DNA of 64,000 nt from Watersipora subatra (Eukaryota; Bryozoa; Gymnolaemata; Cheilostomatida; Watersiporidae). Positions 35,397-46,029 of the stretch are shown in pieces. How positions within the stretch are numbered: position 1 is the first letter of the stretch; each line of letters begins with the position of its first letter. The notes under the pieces are model-generated. The model ran no database searches, was not told the origin of the DNA, and saw only the letters and a list, made by a program, of their open reading frames with translations. Position numbers and translations under genes: made by a program. The stretch covers positions 47,959,772 through 48,023,771 of the forward strand of contig NC_088714.1 in NCBI RefSeq assembly GCF_963576615.1, written 5' to 3'.

Positions 35397-36125
35397 ATGA
35401 GGATCATATTACAATCTGTATTAGTAACTCTCTTGCCCCTGATCAATCTCCTGCTCATTCTTTTCAGAGTTTTTCTATTTAATCCCCATCACATGATCTT
35501 GATGGCTTTTCCTGGTCTTCCAGCACACTAGACCATCATTTCTTCTTTTTTTTTGAAAAAAATATCACGATGACGCCCATAATCATTCCGTCATATGTAT
35601 AGGTTGTAACCAGGAAACAGTGGTACCAATTTCTGCTGTTTTCCTCATAGCTTTGCAATGCACACGAATAAAAGTTTGACGATATGCTCTTGGGCTTATT
35701 CTGATTACCTTTATGATAGTTTACGGTTTCATTTTCATATTTTCTGTTTTCTTAATATAATGTAATAAAATTCTTCGTGGCACAGCCAACTCGCGCTGTT
35801 AAAATACGCCATAGGTAGTGAGTTTCATCTTATTTGATTTATTCGTATATTGCGTAAAAAGCATTCAGCATTCACGCAAAAGAAAAAAAGTGTGCGAGTG
35901 AGAGGGTTGCATTATTGACTTTTTTGTTTAGTGAGTCTTTTCTCTAGCAACTTTTTTGTTTTGCCAACCAACTCTTTGTCATTGTTTGATTTGCCCAAAC
36001 TATGCAATTCTTTCTCATATCCTTCCTCTTTGTTTTTTTTTCAAAACTTCTCTTTGTGGTTCATTCGCTTCGCTAAAGTTTTTTATGATATGGATAGAAT
36101 TCAGCTTTCTTAGATGACACCAGTT

Positions 36126-37170
36126 TTACCTCACTGTCTTTCCTTGAAGTGTAAAGTCATAGAAGTAAGGTTTGTTCCTTCTGCTTGGGACATTCCCTCT
36201 TTTATATTCTTCTCTCTGTCTGCACTTCATCCATATAGTATCTCCTAATTTAAGATCTTTTGTTGTTTTCTGTTCTTTCAATCTCCCATCCCTTTGTTCA
36301 AAACCTTTTTTTTTGCTTTTCATAGGTCTGCAGTCCTAGAGATATGCTCGCATAATATTCCTCTCCAATGTTAATTCTGCAAGGCTGCTCCCGTTTTTTA
36401 ATGGTGTCACACAATATACTTTATCATGAGTGCCGAATTCCATCAGGCTCCTTTCACCAAATTGCTTTGATGGTTTGAATGCTCATTTCTGTTAATCCAT
36501 TGCTTTCTGGGTAATTTGGACTGCCATTCTGATGACTGATTTTCATTTCTCTTACGCATGACATGAAAATCTTTTTCTGTAAAGCACGGACTATTGTCTG
36601 TGTGTAGTGTTTTGGGGGTTTTAATTTCATAAATATATTCCCTTTTTGCATCACTGCTCTTGATATCTTATTCACCATTTTTTTCTCCTTCAATCCACCT
36701 TATACTGCAGATTACTACCAAAATAAAATATCTGCCTGTGAACTTGAATAAGCCACAGCTCTTTTGATGGTTCCAATAATATAAGTGGATACAGGTGTGT
36801 TTTTCTCTCTTTGATGCATGCGTTGCAGCTTATAACAAAATCTTTTATGCACTGCATGTTTAGTTACGACATGCTAGCGATAGCTTGCTGTGTACAGTTT
36901 TCTATTCTTTGTGGATCCGCTTTAGCATATATTTTACTAAAACTTTTTGGTACAGCCACTTTGATCTTTCTCATGTCAAGTTGATCCTTGGTTGTTATAT
37001 ATCTGTCTATATATCTGTGAATATCTGTCTCAACTTCCCCAAACTTCTTTTTTTGTTTTGGTTTTTGCAATGACTTGTTGGTAGGTCTCATCTTCATTAT
37101 CCTTGTCATTCTTATCCCTTGCACTTCATCATCATACTTCTCACAGGCTTGTATAATTCATGATTTTCCA
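36126..37170 (-). pseudogene. Gypsy remnant D (integrase scraps)
   Basis: Minus-strand fragments: MKISHQNGSPNYPESNGLTE (integrase core around the catalytic Glu; 36454-36693), a Lys-rich C-terminal piece with LKLGDTIWMKCRQREE (36126-36323), and a preceding linker (36864-37124, FGEVETDIHRYID, DPQRIENCTQQA). No LTR or target duplication seen. Confidence 0.6.
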
Positions 37171-37234
37171 CTGATCATTTTTATTGCTGTTCCCTTTATT
37201 AATCTTCTCATCTTTGAAAAGTATCTTAGCATTA

Positions 37235-37450
37235 AAGGTGCAACAAAATTCACATTACAGTTATTTGGTATCAAAATATTCACCATGTCTTACTCTGTTG
37301 TGTTGTAGGTGCAAAATATATGGAAATGTGATTACAAGCTCTTAAAAACTTAAAACCGAACAGTTAATCGCCACCATCACGAAACTGCCATAGATAGAAG
37401 CCATCTTGTTCAGCTATGTCCCATTTGAGCCGTTTCATTCTTTTATTATT
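37235..37450. mobile_element. Truncated TTAA-type MITE, copy D
   Basis: TTAA then AGGTGCAACAAAATTCACAT, the left end shared with the copies at 39735, 40619 and 59540. After about 120 bp it jumps to the complement of the opposite end (CGAACAGTTAATCGCC, then CCCATTTGAGCCG), so most of the centre is missing. Confidence 0.6.
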
Positions 37451-38059
37451 TTATGCCTGAAGTTGTTTGTTAAGTTTTAATAATTTCTGGAAGTTTGGTC
37501 AATAATTAATCTATTACCACTTTAGCCTTTAGAATTTTTTGTAGCTTTTCAAGTTATTTCATCCTGTTTTTTACCATTTTGATTCAGATTAATCTTTGAT
37601 ATTCCTTCTCAAAATTTTATCTCTTCTTATGAGCAAAATTCCACAGCTTCACTCAAAAGCTTCTCTGAAAGTTATTTGTACATTTTGTTCTTGACAAAAA
37701 GGGGATATATTTTTCTAAATTATTTTACTTAGCATGTATCTCAGTCAACGGAGTCATGAAAGTACTTCTGGTAATAATTAACACATGACAACTTTAGTTG
37801 GTTGAGTTTCACCTTGGGAATTTTTTCAAATTTATTGGGTAAACTTAATACACCTAAACATTTTAATGTAAAGGATTTCTGGCTAACTTTTTAATTAACA
37901 ACATCAAGATGACACCGGCGTTTTTTATAGTAGAAACATTTTTATCCTTCCAATAGCAATCAATAATTTACAAGTGTGTTTGTGTTACTTTTTCAGTCGT
38001 CTTTTTCTGTTCATTGAATGGAGGCACTATCAGTCTGGCTATAGTTGCTCCTCCCATTA

Positions 38060-38215
38060 TCCAGGGCGGATCGTCTTTGCTGTACCAGGCCGAATCGTCT
38101 TTGTTGTACCAGGCCGGATCATCTTTGCTTTACCAGGCCGGATCGTCTCTGCTGTAGCAGGCCGGATTGTCTTTGCTATACCAGGCCGGATCGTTTTTGC
38201 TGTACCAGGCCAGTC
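38060..38215. repeat. 24-bp minisatellite, about 6.5 units
   Basis: The unit is CCAGGCCGGATCGTCTTTGC TGTA. Open frames in two phases across it are a consequence of the unit length, not a gene. Confidence 0.9.
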
Positions 38216-38640
38216 AGTTTCCAGTTGGCCTGATCTTCCACCTTATAGGCCCAACCGACTTCCTCCACATTAGCTCAATGTAGCACATTTGAAAGAAGAG
38301 CATTATAGAGCTTGTTTTTGTTCTGCAACCTCCATGTAAGTCTGCCAATGAGTCTCATCAGTCTTGGTAAATTTTCTTAGATTTCTATCCATAGAAACTC
38401 TGCTTTAGTCTACCCAAACAACCATAAAGCTGCTTAAACTAATAGTGTTGAAACATTCAATTTCAATTACGTGGTACTCACTGGTAGCAACTAAATTGGT
38501 TAGCTGTGCTCCTCATTCTTCTAAAACAGTGGTTCTTAACTTTTTTGGATGTGCTGAATCCTACCAATTCCATATGCTCTTTCACTGAATCATTTTCTAT
38601 TAACAAAATAGAATATGATTTTTTCACATTCAAGGCAGGT

Positions 38641-39441
38641 AACCTCTAATTGAATGCCATCTTCATTTAAACACAACTTCTATTGGACCACCACTATAGG
38701 AGAAGGGTTGAAAAATAGAGCGCCACCCTTTAATTGAATGTCACCTCCATTTGACCGCCACTTTGGTATTCTGTGATTTTTGCAAACCCATAAGTGATCA
38801 GTAAAAAAGTGTCTACAACATAGTACTAATAATGACTCAGTTACATCAATGGCAATTGATTCTTTTTTGCTTACTGTTCATATTGAAATCCAATTTTTGA
38901 TTCTATTGATTGACAGTTTTTCCTTAAAACTTTAAAAGCAACACTAGAAATTATTAATAACTGTTTCAGGCGAATGATAGTTCCTTGTTTAAAGTTCTTT
39001 GTCATATCTGTCAGCTTAAAGCGTTTTGATGAACGATGAAAATACTCTTCAGGAACACTGTTCTATGTAATAGCCGCCATTGTTATGGCATATTCTAACT
39101 TGAAAATGTTAAAAATGTTTTCGAAAGTTGGAAACGTTATTTCCATAATCAAAGTGGTCCCTTGTTTAATTCGGTCTAATACTTCGACGTATATGAAAAA
39201 CGTTTTAGAAAAAGTTCGGAGGTCGTTGGCATTAATGTCGATTTGTCTGAAGGATAGTGCAAAATATAGGTGGCATTCGCTTTGTCCATAAAAGGGTTAA
39301 CTTATTGTTCCAAAAATCTGACAAGCTAATCGAAAAATGCAGTGCTACCCTTCAATTGAACGCCACCTCTAATTAAATGCCACTATAGGGGAAGGGTTGA
39401 AAAATAAAGTGCCATGGCGTTCAAATAGAGGTTTTACGGTA
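38641..39441. mobile_element. Possible TA-flanked MITE
   Basis: The left end ACCTCTAATTGAATGCCATC and the complement of the right end ACCGTAAAACCTCTATTTGA ACGCC are related inverted repeats, each next to TA. Related CGCCACCTCTAATTGAATG-like blocks recur inside both ends (38735-38765, 39350-39385). No transposase. Boundaries approximate. Confidence 0.5.
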
Positions 39442-39734
39442 GGCTATGAATCACCCAGCATGATGTTATAGACATTATAGTTGGTTGAGTTAGCAAGCAG
39501 TGGGATATTTTGGCATATTGAATCATTTGTATTAAACTTTTTATTCTGATGATAAAATAGAGCAGGGTTGGGCAAAGTTTTTTCTCAAAGAGCCAAATTT
39601 CAAAGTTGCAAGATTTTTGGGAACCGCATAATGTGTATCAGTATAACATTTCATACTGATAATACAAGTTTGGTAGTGGTTGTAATAAAATTTATTTATT
39701 AGAATACTTTTACAATAGCATTGAATAATGTTAA

Positions 39735-40614
39735 AGGTAGACTTGCAACAAAATTCACATTACAATTATTTGGTATCAAAAGATTCACCATGTCTTACTC
39801 TGTTGTGTTGTAGGTGCCAAACACGTGGAAATGTGATTACAAGCTCTTAAAAGCTCAAAAACAAAAAGCCGCCGTAGATTGGAATCTCTTTATTTATCTG
39901 ACGTAGTCATTACAGTTTGGTTATTGTCTTGTCACATGATGTTCTCACGTGAATTGAAAGGCCAATGAAAAGCTCAATATAAAACTTATCGTAGCACTAG
40001 TTTATGACAAACACTTCGGGTTTTACCGAAAACCCCGTATCAAATATAGATGCTCGCTACTTTACAGTTCTGTTTCGGCCTGGTCTAATTGGCAAGTCGT
40101 AATCTGATCATGTGACCCAATACTTCGCAAATAATTTTTACAGCACTTTTCGATTATCACAGGTGACCAACAGGCTCGTCATGATTATCAGACAATGATA
40201 TGTACTCCTTCGACGTAAGGCTAAAAAATTAAATGAATTTTTACGGCAAGTTATAAGATATCACTGCTAAAAGTGACAGCATTTACAATGACGATAAAAC
40301 AGATGTGTAAGAACAATAGACATGGTTTTTTTTTAATGCGTAAAGTATATTTGTAAAAATATTTCGACAAGTAAGGCTGCAAGAAAGTGTAAACAGAAAC
40401 CATCTCTCACAACTACATCACATTTGAGCCGTTTTGGAAAGGGAATCCAAACAACGGCGGTCTCGTGTGGCTGCGATTTTCTGTTCGTTTTTGAGCTTTT
40501 AAGAGCTTGTAATCACCTTTCCACATATTTTGCACCTACAACACAACAGAGTAAGACATGGTGAATCTTTTCATATCAAATAACGGTAATGTGAATTTTG
40601 TTGCAACTCAACGT
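39735..40614. mobile_element. TTAA-type (piggyBac-like) MITE, copy A
   Basis: 880 bp; preceded by TTAA (39731-39734). It starts AGGTAGACTTGCAACAAAAT and ends with the inverted form (TTGCAACTCAACGT). The inverted repeats extend about 130 bp with interruptions. No coding sequence. Confidence 0.8.
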
Positions 40615-40618
40615 TTCA

Positions 40619-41495
40619 AGGTTGACTTGCAACAAAATTCACATTACAATTATTTGGTATCAAAAGATTCACCATGTCTTACTCTGTTGTGTTGTAAGTG
40701 CCAAATATGTGGAAATGTGATTACAAGCTCTTAAAAGCTCAAAAACGAAAAGCCGCCGTAGATTGGAATCTCTTTATTTCGATGTCGTAGCCACAAAATT
40801 TGGTTATCGTCTTGTTACGTATGTTCTCACGTGAATTGAAAGGCCAATACAAAGCTCAATATAAAACTTATCGTAGTACTAGTTTATGACAAACACTTCT
40901 AGTTTTACCGAAGACCCCGTATCAAATATAAATGCTCGCTACTTTACAGTTTTGTTTCGGCCTGGTCTAATCGGCAGGTCGTAATCTGATCATGTGACCC
41001 AATACTTCGCAAATAATTTCTGCAGCACTGTTCGATTATCACAAGTGACCAACAGGCTCGTCATGATTATCAGACACTTATATGTACTCCTTCGAGCTAA
41101 GGTTAAAAAATTTAATGATTTTTTACGGTAAGTTATAAGATATTAGTGCTAAAAGTGACAGCATTACAATGACGATAAAATAGACGCGTAAGAACAATAG
41201 ACATAGTTTTATTGAATGCGTGAAGTATATTTGTGAAAATATTTCGACGAATGAGATTGCATGAAAGTGTAAACAGAAACCATCCTGTAACAACTACCTC
41301 CCATTTGAGCCGTTTTGGAAAGCGAATCCAAACTACGGCGGTCTCGTGTGGCTGCGATTAACTGTTCGCCTTATAGCTTTTAAGAGCTTGTAATCACATT
41401 CCCTTATATTTTGCACCTACAACACAACAGAGTAAGACATGGTGAATCTTATGATACCAAATAACTGTAATGTGAATTTTGTTGCAAGTCAACCT
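40619..41495. mobile_element. TTAA-type (piggyBac-like) MITE, copy B
   Basis: 877 bp; starts AGGTTGACTTGCAACAAAAT and ends GTTGCAAGTCAACCT. It is separated from copy A only by TTCA (40615-40618) and followed by TTGA (41496-41499), which look like mutated TTAA duplications. Confidence 0.8.
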
Positions 41496-41699
41496 TTGAA
41501 GTGAGCCTAAAGAGCTTTGTATAACTATATAACATTTCATGAAGAGCTACATTATAACATTTCATACTGATAATACAAGTTTGTTAGTGGCATTGTAATG
41601 AAATTTATTTATTAAAATACTTTTACAATAATATTGAATAATGTTGAAGTGAGCCTAAAGAGCTTTGTATAACTTAAAGTTTAGTGAGACACATGGAAT

Positions 41700-43881
41700 T
41701 GTTTATGGCTGCCCATTATCTCTTGGTAGTCTGGCTCTCTACTGCAGCCTGCCATTCATAGGAGCTGACGCAAGTGATCTTGGGTCAAAGTGGATCTCAA
41801 TTTGCTCTTGATATTATTCATGTATGAAAATGCTGATTCACATGTATATGTGGCAGCAAACACAGTGTACAACCATCTTCTTAGTTGAGCAAGCTGTGGA
41901 TATTCAGCCTTTGTTTAAGCTTTCAAGTAGAACCCCTCCTCAATTTCATCTATATCTGTACCTTAGAGGTTACACAACTCCAGTTGCAGAGATGAGACAT
42001 TAACACTTTTCAATGGCAACTGAGTAACCCACTCTCCATTAGGCTTTGCCTTCTGAGGTGCTTTTATGAGTTGTATGATATGTTTCAAAGATTGAAACTG
42101 ACTAAATCGATTGCTAAACTCTTGTTGCAGCTTTTCTATAAAGTGAGTGTACTCAGCTGTACAAGAGGCCATTTCTTCATCGTCATCTAAAAATGCTTTT
42201 ATAGTAGGAAAGTGAAGCATATCACCTTACACATTCACCAGAAACAACTCCAACTTATGGGAGAAGGCTTGAACAGCTGGTAGTGTATTAATGATAGTCG
42301 TGTTCTTCCCTTGAAGCTTGAGGTTCAAATCATTCAAATGGCCACAGATGTCAACAAGGAAGGCAAGGTCACTCATATCTTTAGAAAAGCTCATCATCTC
42401 TTGAAACTGTCTTGCATTCAGGCTTGTGCATGTACATGTATTTAGAAATGAGGTTAGCTCCTGACGAAAACTCAACAACCTCGACAGAGCATTTCCCTTA
42501 CTTAGCCATCTAATATTATTGTATGTTAGTAAATCTTCACGAGTGGCATCGCTTTCTTTGAAAAACTTCCTTAAGTTTCTGTGTCTGAGAGCTGATTGAC
42601 TTCTGAGGAAGTTGATCATCTTCATAGCCTTACACATTAGTTGTTGAAAGTGATCATTTAGTTTTCCGCATAAAACAGTTTGGTGGATGATGCAATGGAA
42701 TGCTAGCATTGATGGCATATCCTTCTTCAATCTAGCTATGAGCCCTTGATCTCTTCCAACCATGGCTGGTGCGCCATCTGTTGTTACAGATATGCATTTG
42801 TGGAGAGGTATCTTCATCTTGTCAAGTCTTTTAATGAGGGCATCATAGGTAGCCGACCGGCGGTTTCTCCTTCTAATCCAACCAAAGTAAGAAGCTCCTC
42901 TTTTATTTCTTCGCCATCAAAGAATCTGCAACACAGGGTATATGACTAAAGCATAATACTATGCTTTATAAAGAAACATACTGATGCTTTATAAAGAAGC
43001 ATGTAGTATAAATGTGTGGGTTAGTCACTTTGAAACAAATATCATAAAATAAATGCAACATTTTCTACTTGGAGTTGTGTTCTCTCTTCACTGTCTTTTT
43101 AAAATGCACTTGTATGGCTTCAGCTTGCAAATGCATGGTAAAAATGATTACCAGTTGTTAGTGTACAGTAGCCTACATACCTTACGAAGACTGCTAATTT
43201 AGCTACATCCATTATATCAGTAGATTTATCAATGGCGATTGAAAAGTAATCTGCCTGGTCTACATGTATATGGGTTAGCAAAGTCATTCTGAGATGATCA
43301 TTAATGCTTTCAATTCCACCAGTGGCAGTTTTCCTAGAAAGTTGTATTGCCTTGACTTTACCAATCACATCACACTTATCTGGAAAAAGTGTTTGCATAG
43401 CCTCAACCATGCATTCTTTTACAATCTCAGCATGAGAATAGGGAAGCATTGCTTTTGCTAGAATCTTTGAGACTCGTAGAGAAGCTTCTGTAGCGGGTTT
43501 ATCAGTAGCTGTGAAAGAAACTAGCATATTTTCTGAAGAAGTTAATGATTTTTGAAGTTTATCTAGCTTTTGATGTCTAGCTAAACATCCCAGTGGAAAT
43601 GTTGCAGTAAACTCTCTGTGCTTCGCCGCATGATGTCGTTTGATTTTCGTCTTCCTGTTGGCGGAGATTGTTTCCTGGCACAATAGACATTGCGGTTTGC
43701 CATGCCTAAAAATGAATGCATATTCCAGGGTCCACTCATCTTGGAATTCTCTTGTAGATTCGTTTCTACTTCGTTTACTTTGTGAGGTTTCCGTTGTAAC
43801 TCTGGGAATGGTTTGTTTTGTTGAAGATGCCATTGCTACCCCCACTGCATTAATTGGCTCAATTGCAAATGACATGTTCAA
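41700..43881 (-). pseudogene. hAT transposase (BED finger, GTF2IRD2/ZBED-like), broken
   Basis: Starts near 43881; ATG codons at MNMSFAIEP or MASSTKQ. A BED-type zinc finger reads CLLCQETISANRKTKIKRHH then AAKH (C2H2 spacing), followed by DYFSIAIDKSTDI, the first catalytic Asp region. An intron is likely: donor GTATGTAGG after VFVR (about 43188), acceptor TTGCAG at about 42930. Then VTTDGAPAMVGRDQGL (42817 onward), RWLSKGNALSRL, DICGHLNDLNLKLQG and the C-terminal dimerisation motif CESAFSYMNNIKS (about 41830). A frameshift at about 42860 and stops near 42222 and 41960 break it. Confidence 0.85.
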
Positions 43882-44788
43882 CTAAGGCACAGCATCTTAT
43901 ATAAGCCAGCATTATGAAATCATGATGAAATGACTTACCGATTAACCCTTCTGGAGCATTCTATTTTTGTCCTCATTAGGTCAGCAACAGACGTTATTAC
44001 ATCAGAAAAGCTACATGTACATGATGTGATGAATTATGACTCATGACGCATGTGTAGGCTATATATATAACGCAGTAATAGTGCACTTTTAAATAAGCCT
44101 ATTATGTCACAATGCTTATAGTTTTGTACTTTGCCCAGCCCTGAAATAGAGGGTAGTAAAGTAGCTCTGATAGTAAACTACTCATGAATACCATTGTTGT
44201 TATATCATTATTTAGATTTTGGCAGAGCCTTTATACTTGCACACCTTGTATGAAAGCGCAACACAAAGCCTTGTTTTGTAATTAAAAAATTTTTGCATGT
44301 GCTTATAATAGGGTTTTGGTGCTACGAGCTCATTGGATCGCCGTAGTTTATAATTAATATTAGATATTTTACATAACATGGCTCATTGTTTTATCAGCTG
44401 TTACTTTGCTCCTACCAAGTAGTACACTAGAATATGTCCTGAATAAAATTCACCATCCTGACTACATTATTTAATGCACTGTATGGTTTAATATCTGTTT
44501 AAAGGTTGTTATAAGAGCGTCTCAGTATCTGGGTATCTCAGTAGTGTTATGATGTTATGTAAAGTGTGCCAATTGTGTTTGTCTCCAAACATACCAGAAG
44601 TAGTGGTCAGTCATTGCAGGTGCCCATGTATTGCTGCCTTCCACAGCACTAAAAGACTGGTGGAATGATGATTCCATCAGTCTTTTAGTTTAGTTAATAT
44701 TTAATGGTTGATACTAGTTTTATATATTGGTGTTTAGTAATGTTTCCTATGTGCCATACTTATTTTAGTTTTGTGTCCTGTTTTACAG

Positions 44789-45154
44789 CAGTGGTTCTTA
44801 ACCTTTTTTGCCCCATTCCCCCTTTTCCAAACCTAAACACAGAAATTCCCCCCTCCCAACTCCTTCAAATAATGCACTGCAACTAGATAGTGAACTTTAT
44901 TTACATATATAACTTATATACATATATATACATGTATATATACATTTATTACAGCCATATTTTCATGGAATATTAAAATGAATGTATATTGAAACTCAAT
45001 ATATCTATCATTGTAAGACAGTCAGCAGACTGTGTTTGTTTGGAACTGACCAGAATTTTGATGTTAGGAGTTTTTGTAGATAAACTGCCAAATTCCCCCT
45101 AAAATCCCAAAATTCCCCCCTGGTGGGGGAATTCTCCCTGGTTAAGAACGACTG
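44789..45154. mobile_element. hAT (Charlie-type) MITE upstream of PRORP
   Basis: Ends CAGTGGTTCTTAACC (left) and CAGTCGTTCTTAACC (right, other strand), a classic hAT terminus. The 8-bp duplication TTTTACAG lies at 44781-44788 and 45155-45162. 366 bp, internal CCCCCTTTTCC-like tracts, no coding. It ends about 260 bp before the first coding exon of PRORP, in its presumed 5' region. Confidence 0.9.
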
Positions 45155-45432
45155 TTTTACAGAGTTAATTTGATTAACGTGAGCATTTGGGGTGTTGTTT
45201 ACGACCTTGGCGAAAATGTTCCAAATCTTAGAAGCTAATGACTTGCGGTAATACTTAAATAACGTTCCTTTAGTCATTTGTGTAAATATTGTACTGATAT
45301 AATTTTATGACTATGACATATGGCATGCATCATTGAGAATGCATGTCATATGTTAATACAAATTTATAACTCTTTTGTCTATTAAAAGACATTGTATTGT
45401 TTTTCATTATTTTCAGATCGACATTTGGTATT

Positions 45433-46029
45433 ATGTTTGTTCCAATCATCAGACGCATCTCTCAGACTCACTCACCACGACTCTTTCATAGATTATTATC
45501 TACTACTTCTATACCTAAACCTGATCAGGTAGCGGCAGAACATGACAGAAAACATTTCTTTTGGAACCCATCTGACATTTACAAAACTCGAGATCTACGA
45601 CGTAATTTAAGATTTCATCAACCAGCGGACCATCCCAAAGTACTTATCAGACAAATGGAAAAAACATTCATTGATCAGCTTTTGGCGCTTTATGAAAGCG
45701 CAATTATAATAACTTCTGACCAACTGGTACACATCTTTGAGCACGCGATCAAACATTATGAATCGGAAGAACTCTCACCTCAGCTCATCGTCGACATGTT
45801 GTCGTTTTTTCTTGCTCAATATGACAATAATTGGATTAGACAGGGCGTCATACCACTTTTGCCTACTGCGGCAAAAAGAATGGGGTTTCATTCTCAGCGA
45901 GTGCTTTGTTCTTGTATTGTGGCCTACTACAGCCAGGAAAAGTTTGGGGAAAAGATTGACAAGTTTGTAACAAGAGCATATTTGGACTATGTTCATGATT
46001 CTGAACATAGAAACGTATCGCTCTACCAG
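45433..46029 (+). CDS. PRORP: PRORP exon 1, presequence and N-terminal region
   Basis: The ATG at 45433 gives MFVPIIRRISQTHSPRLFHR then LLSTTSIPKP, basic and free of acidic residues: a mitochondrial presequence. The rest is helical and unassigned. The donor CAG/GTGACA at 46029-46030 is chosen on consensus; the frame stays open to 46143. Confidence 0.85.

Larger units (their letters stand above)
39563..44143 (-). mobile_element. hAT DNA transposon with transposase remains
   Basis: Ends CAGGGTTGGGCAAAGT (left) and CAGGGCTGGGCAAAGT (right, other strand). The 8-bp duplication AAATAGAG lies at 39555-39562 and 44144-44151. The transposase is on the minus strand (41700-43881). The left third was enlarged by two TTAA-type MITEs (39735-41495) and by a local duplication of about 130 bp (39640-39734 against 41550-41645). 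Confidence 0.93.

Noticed and set aside
38527..38560. hAT-like end CAGTGGTTCTTAACTTTTTT
   Set aside because: A good hAT terminus, but no matching opposite end or 8-bp duplication was found, so no element is called.
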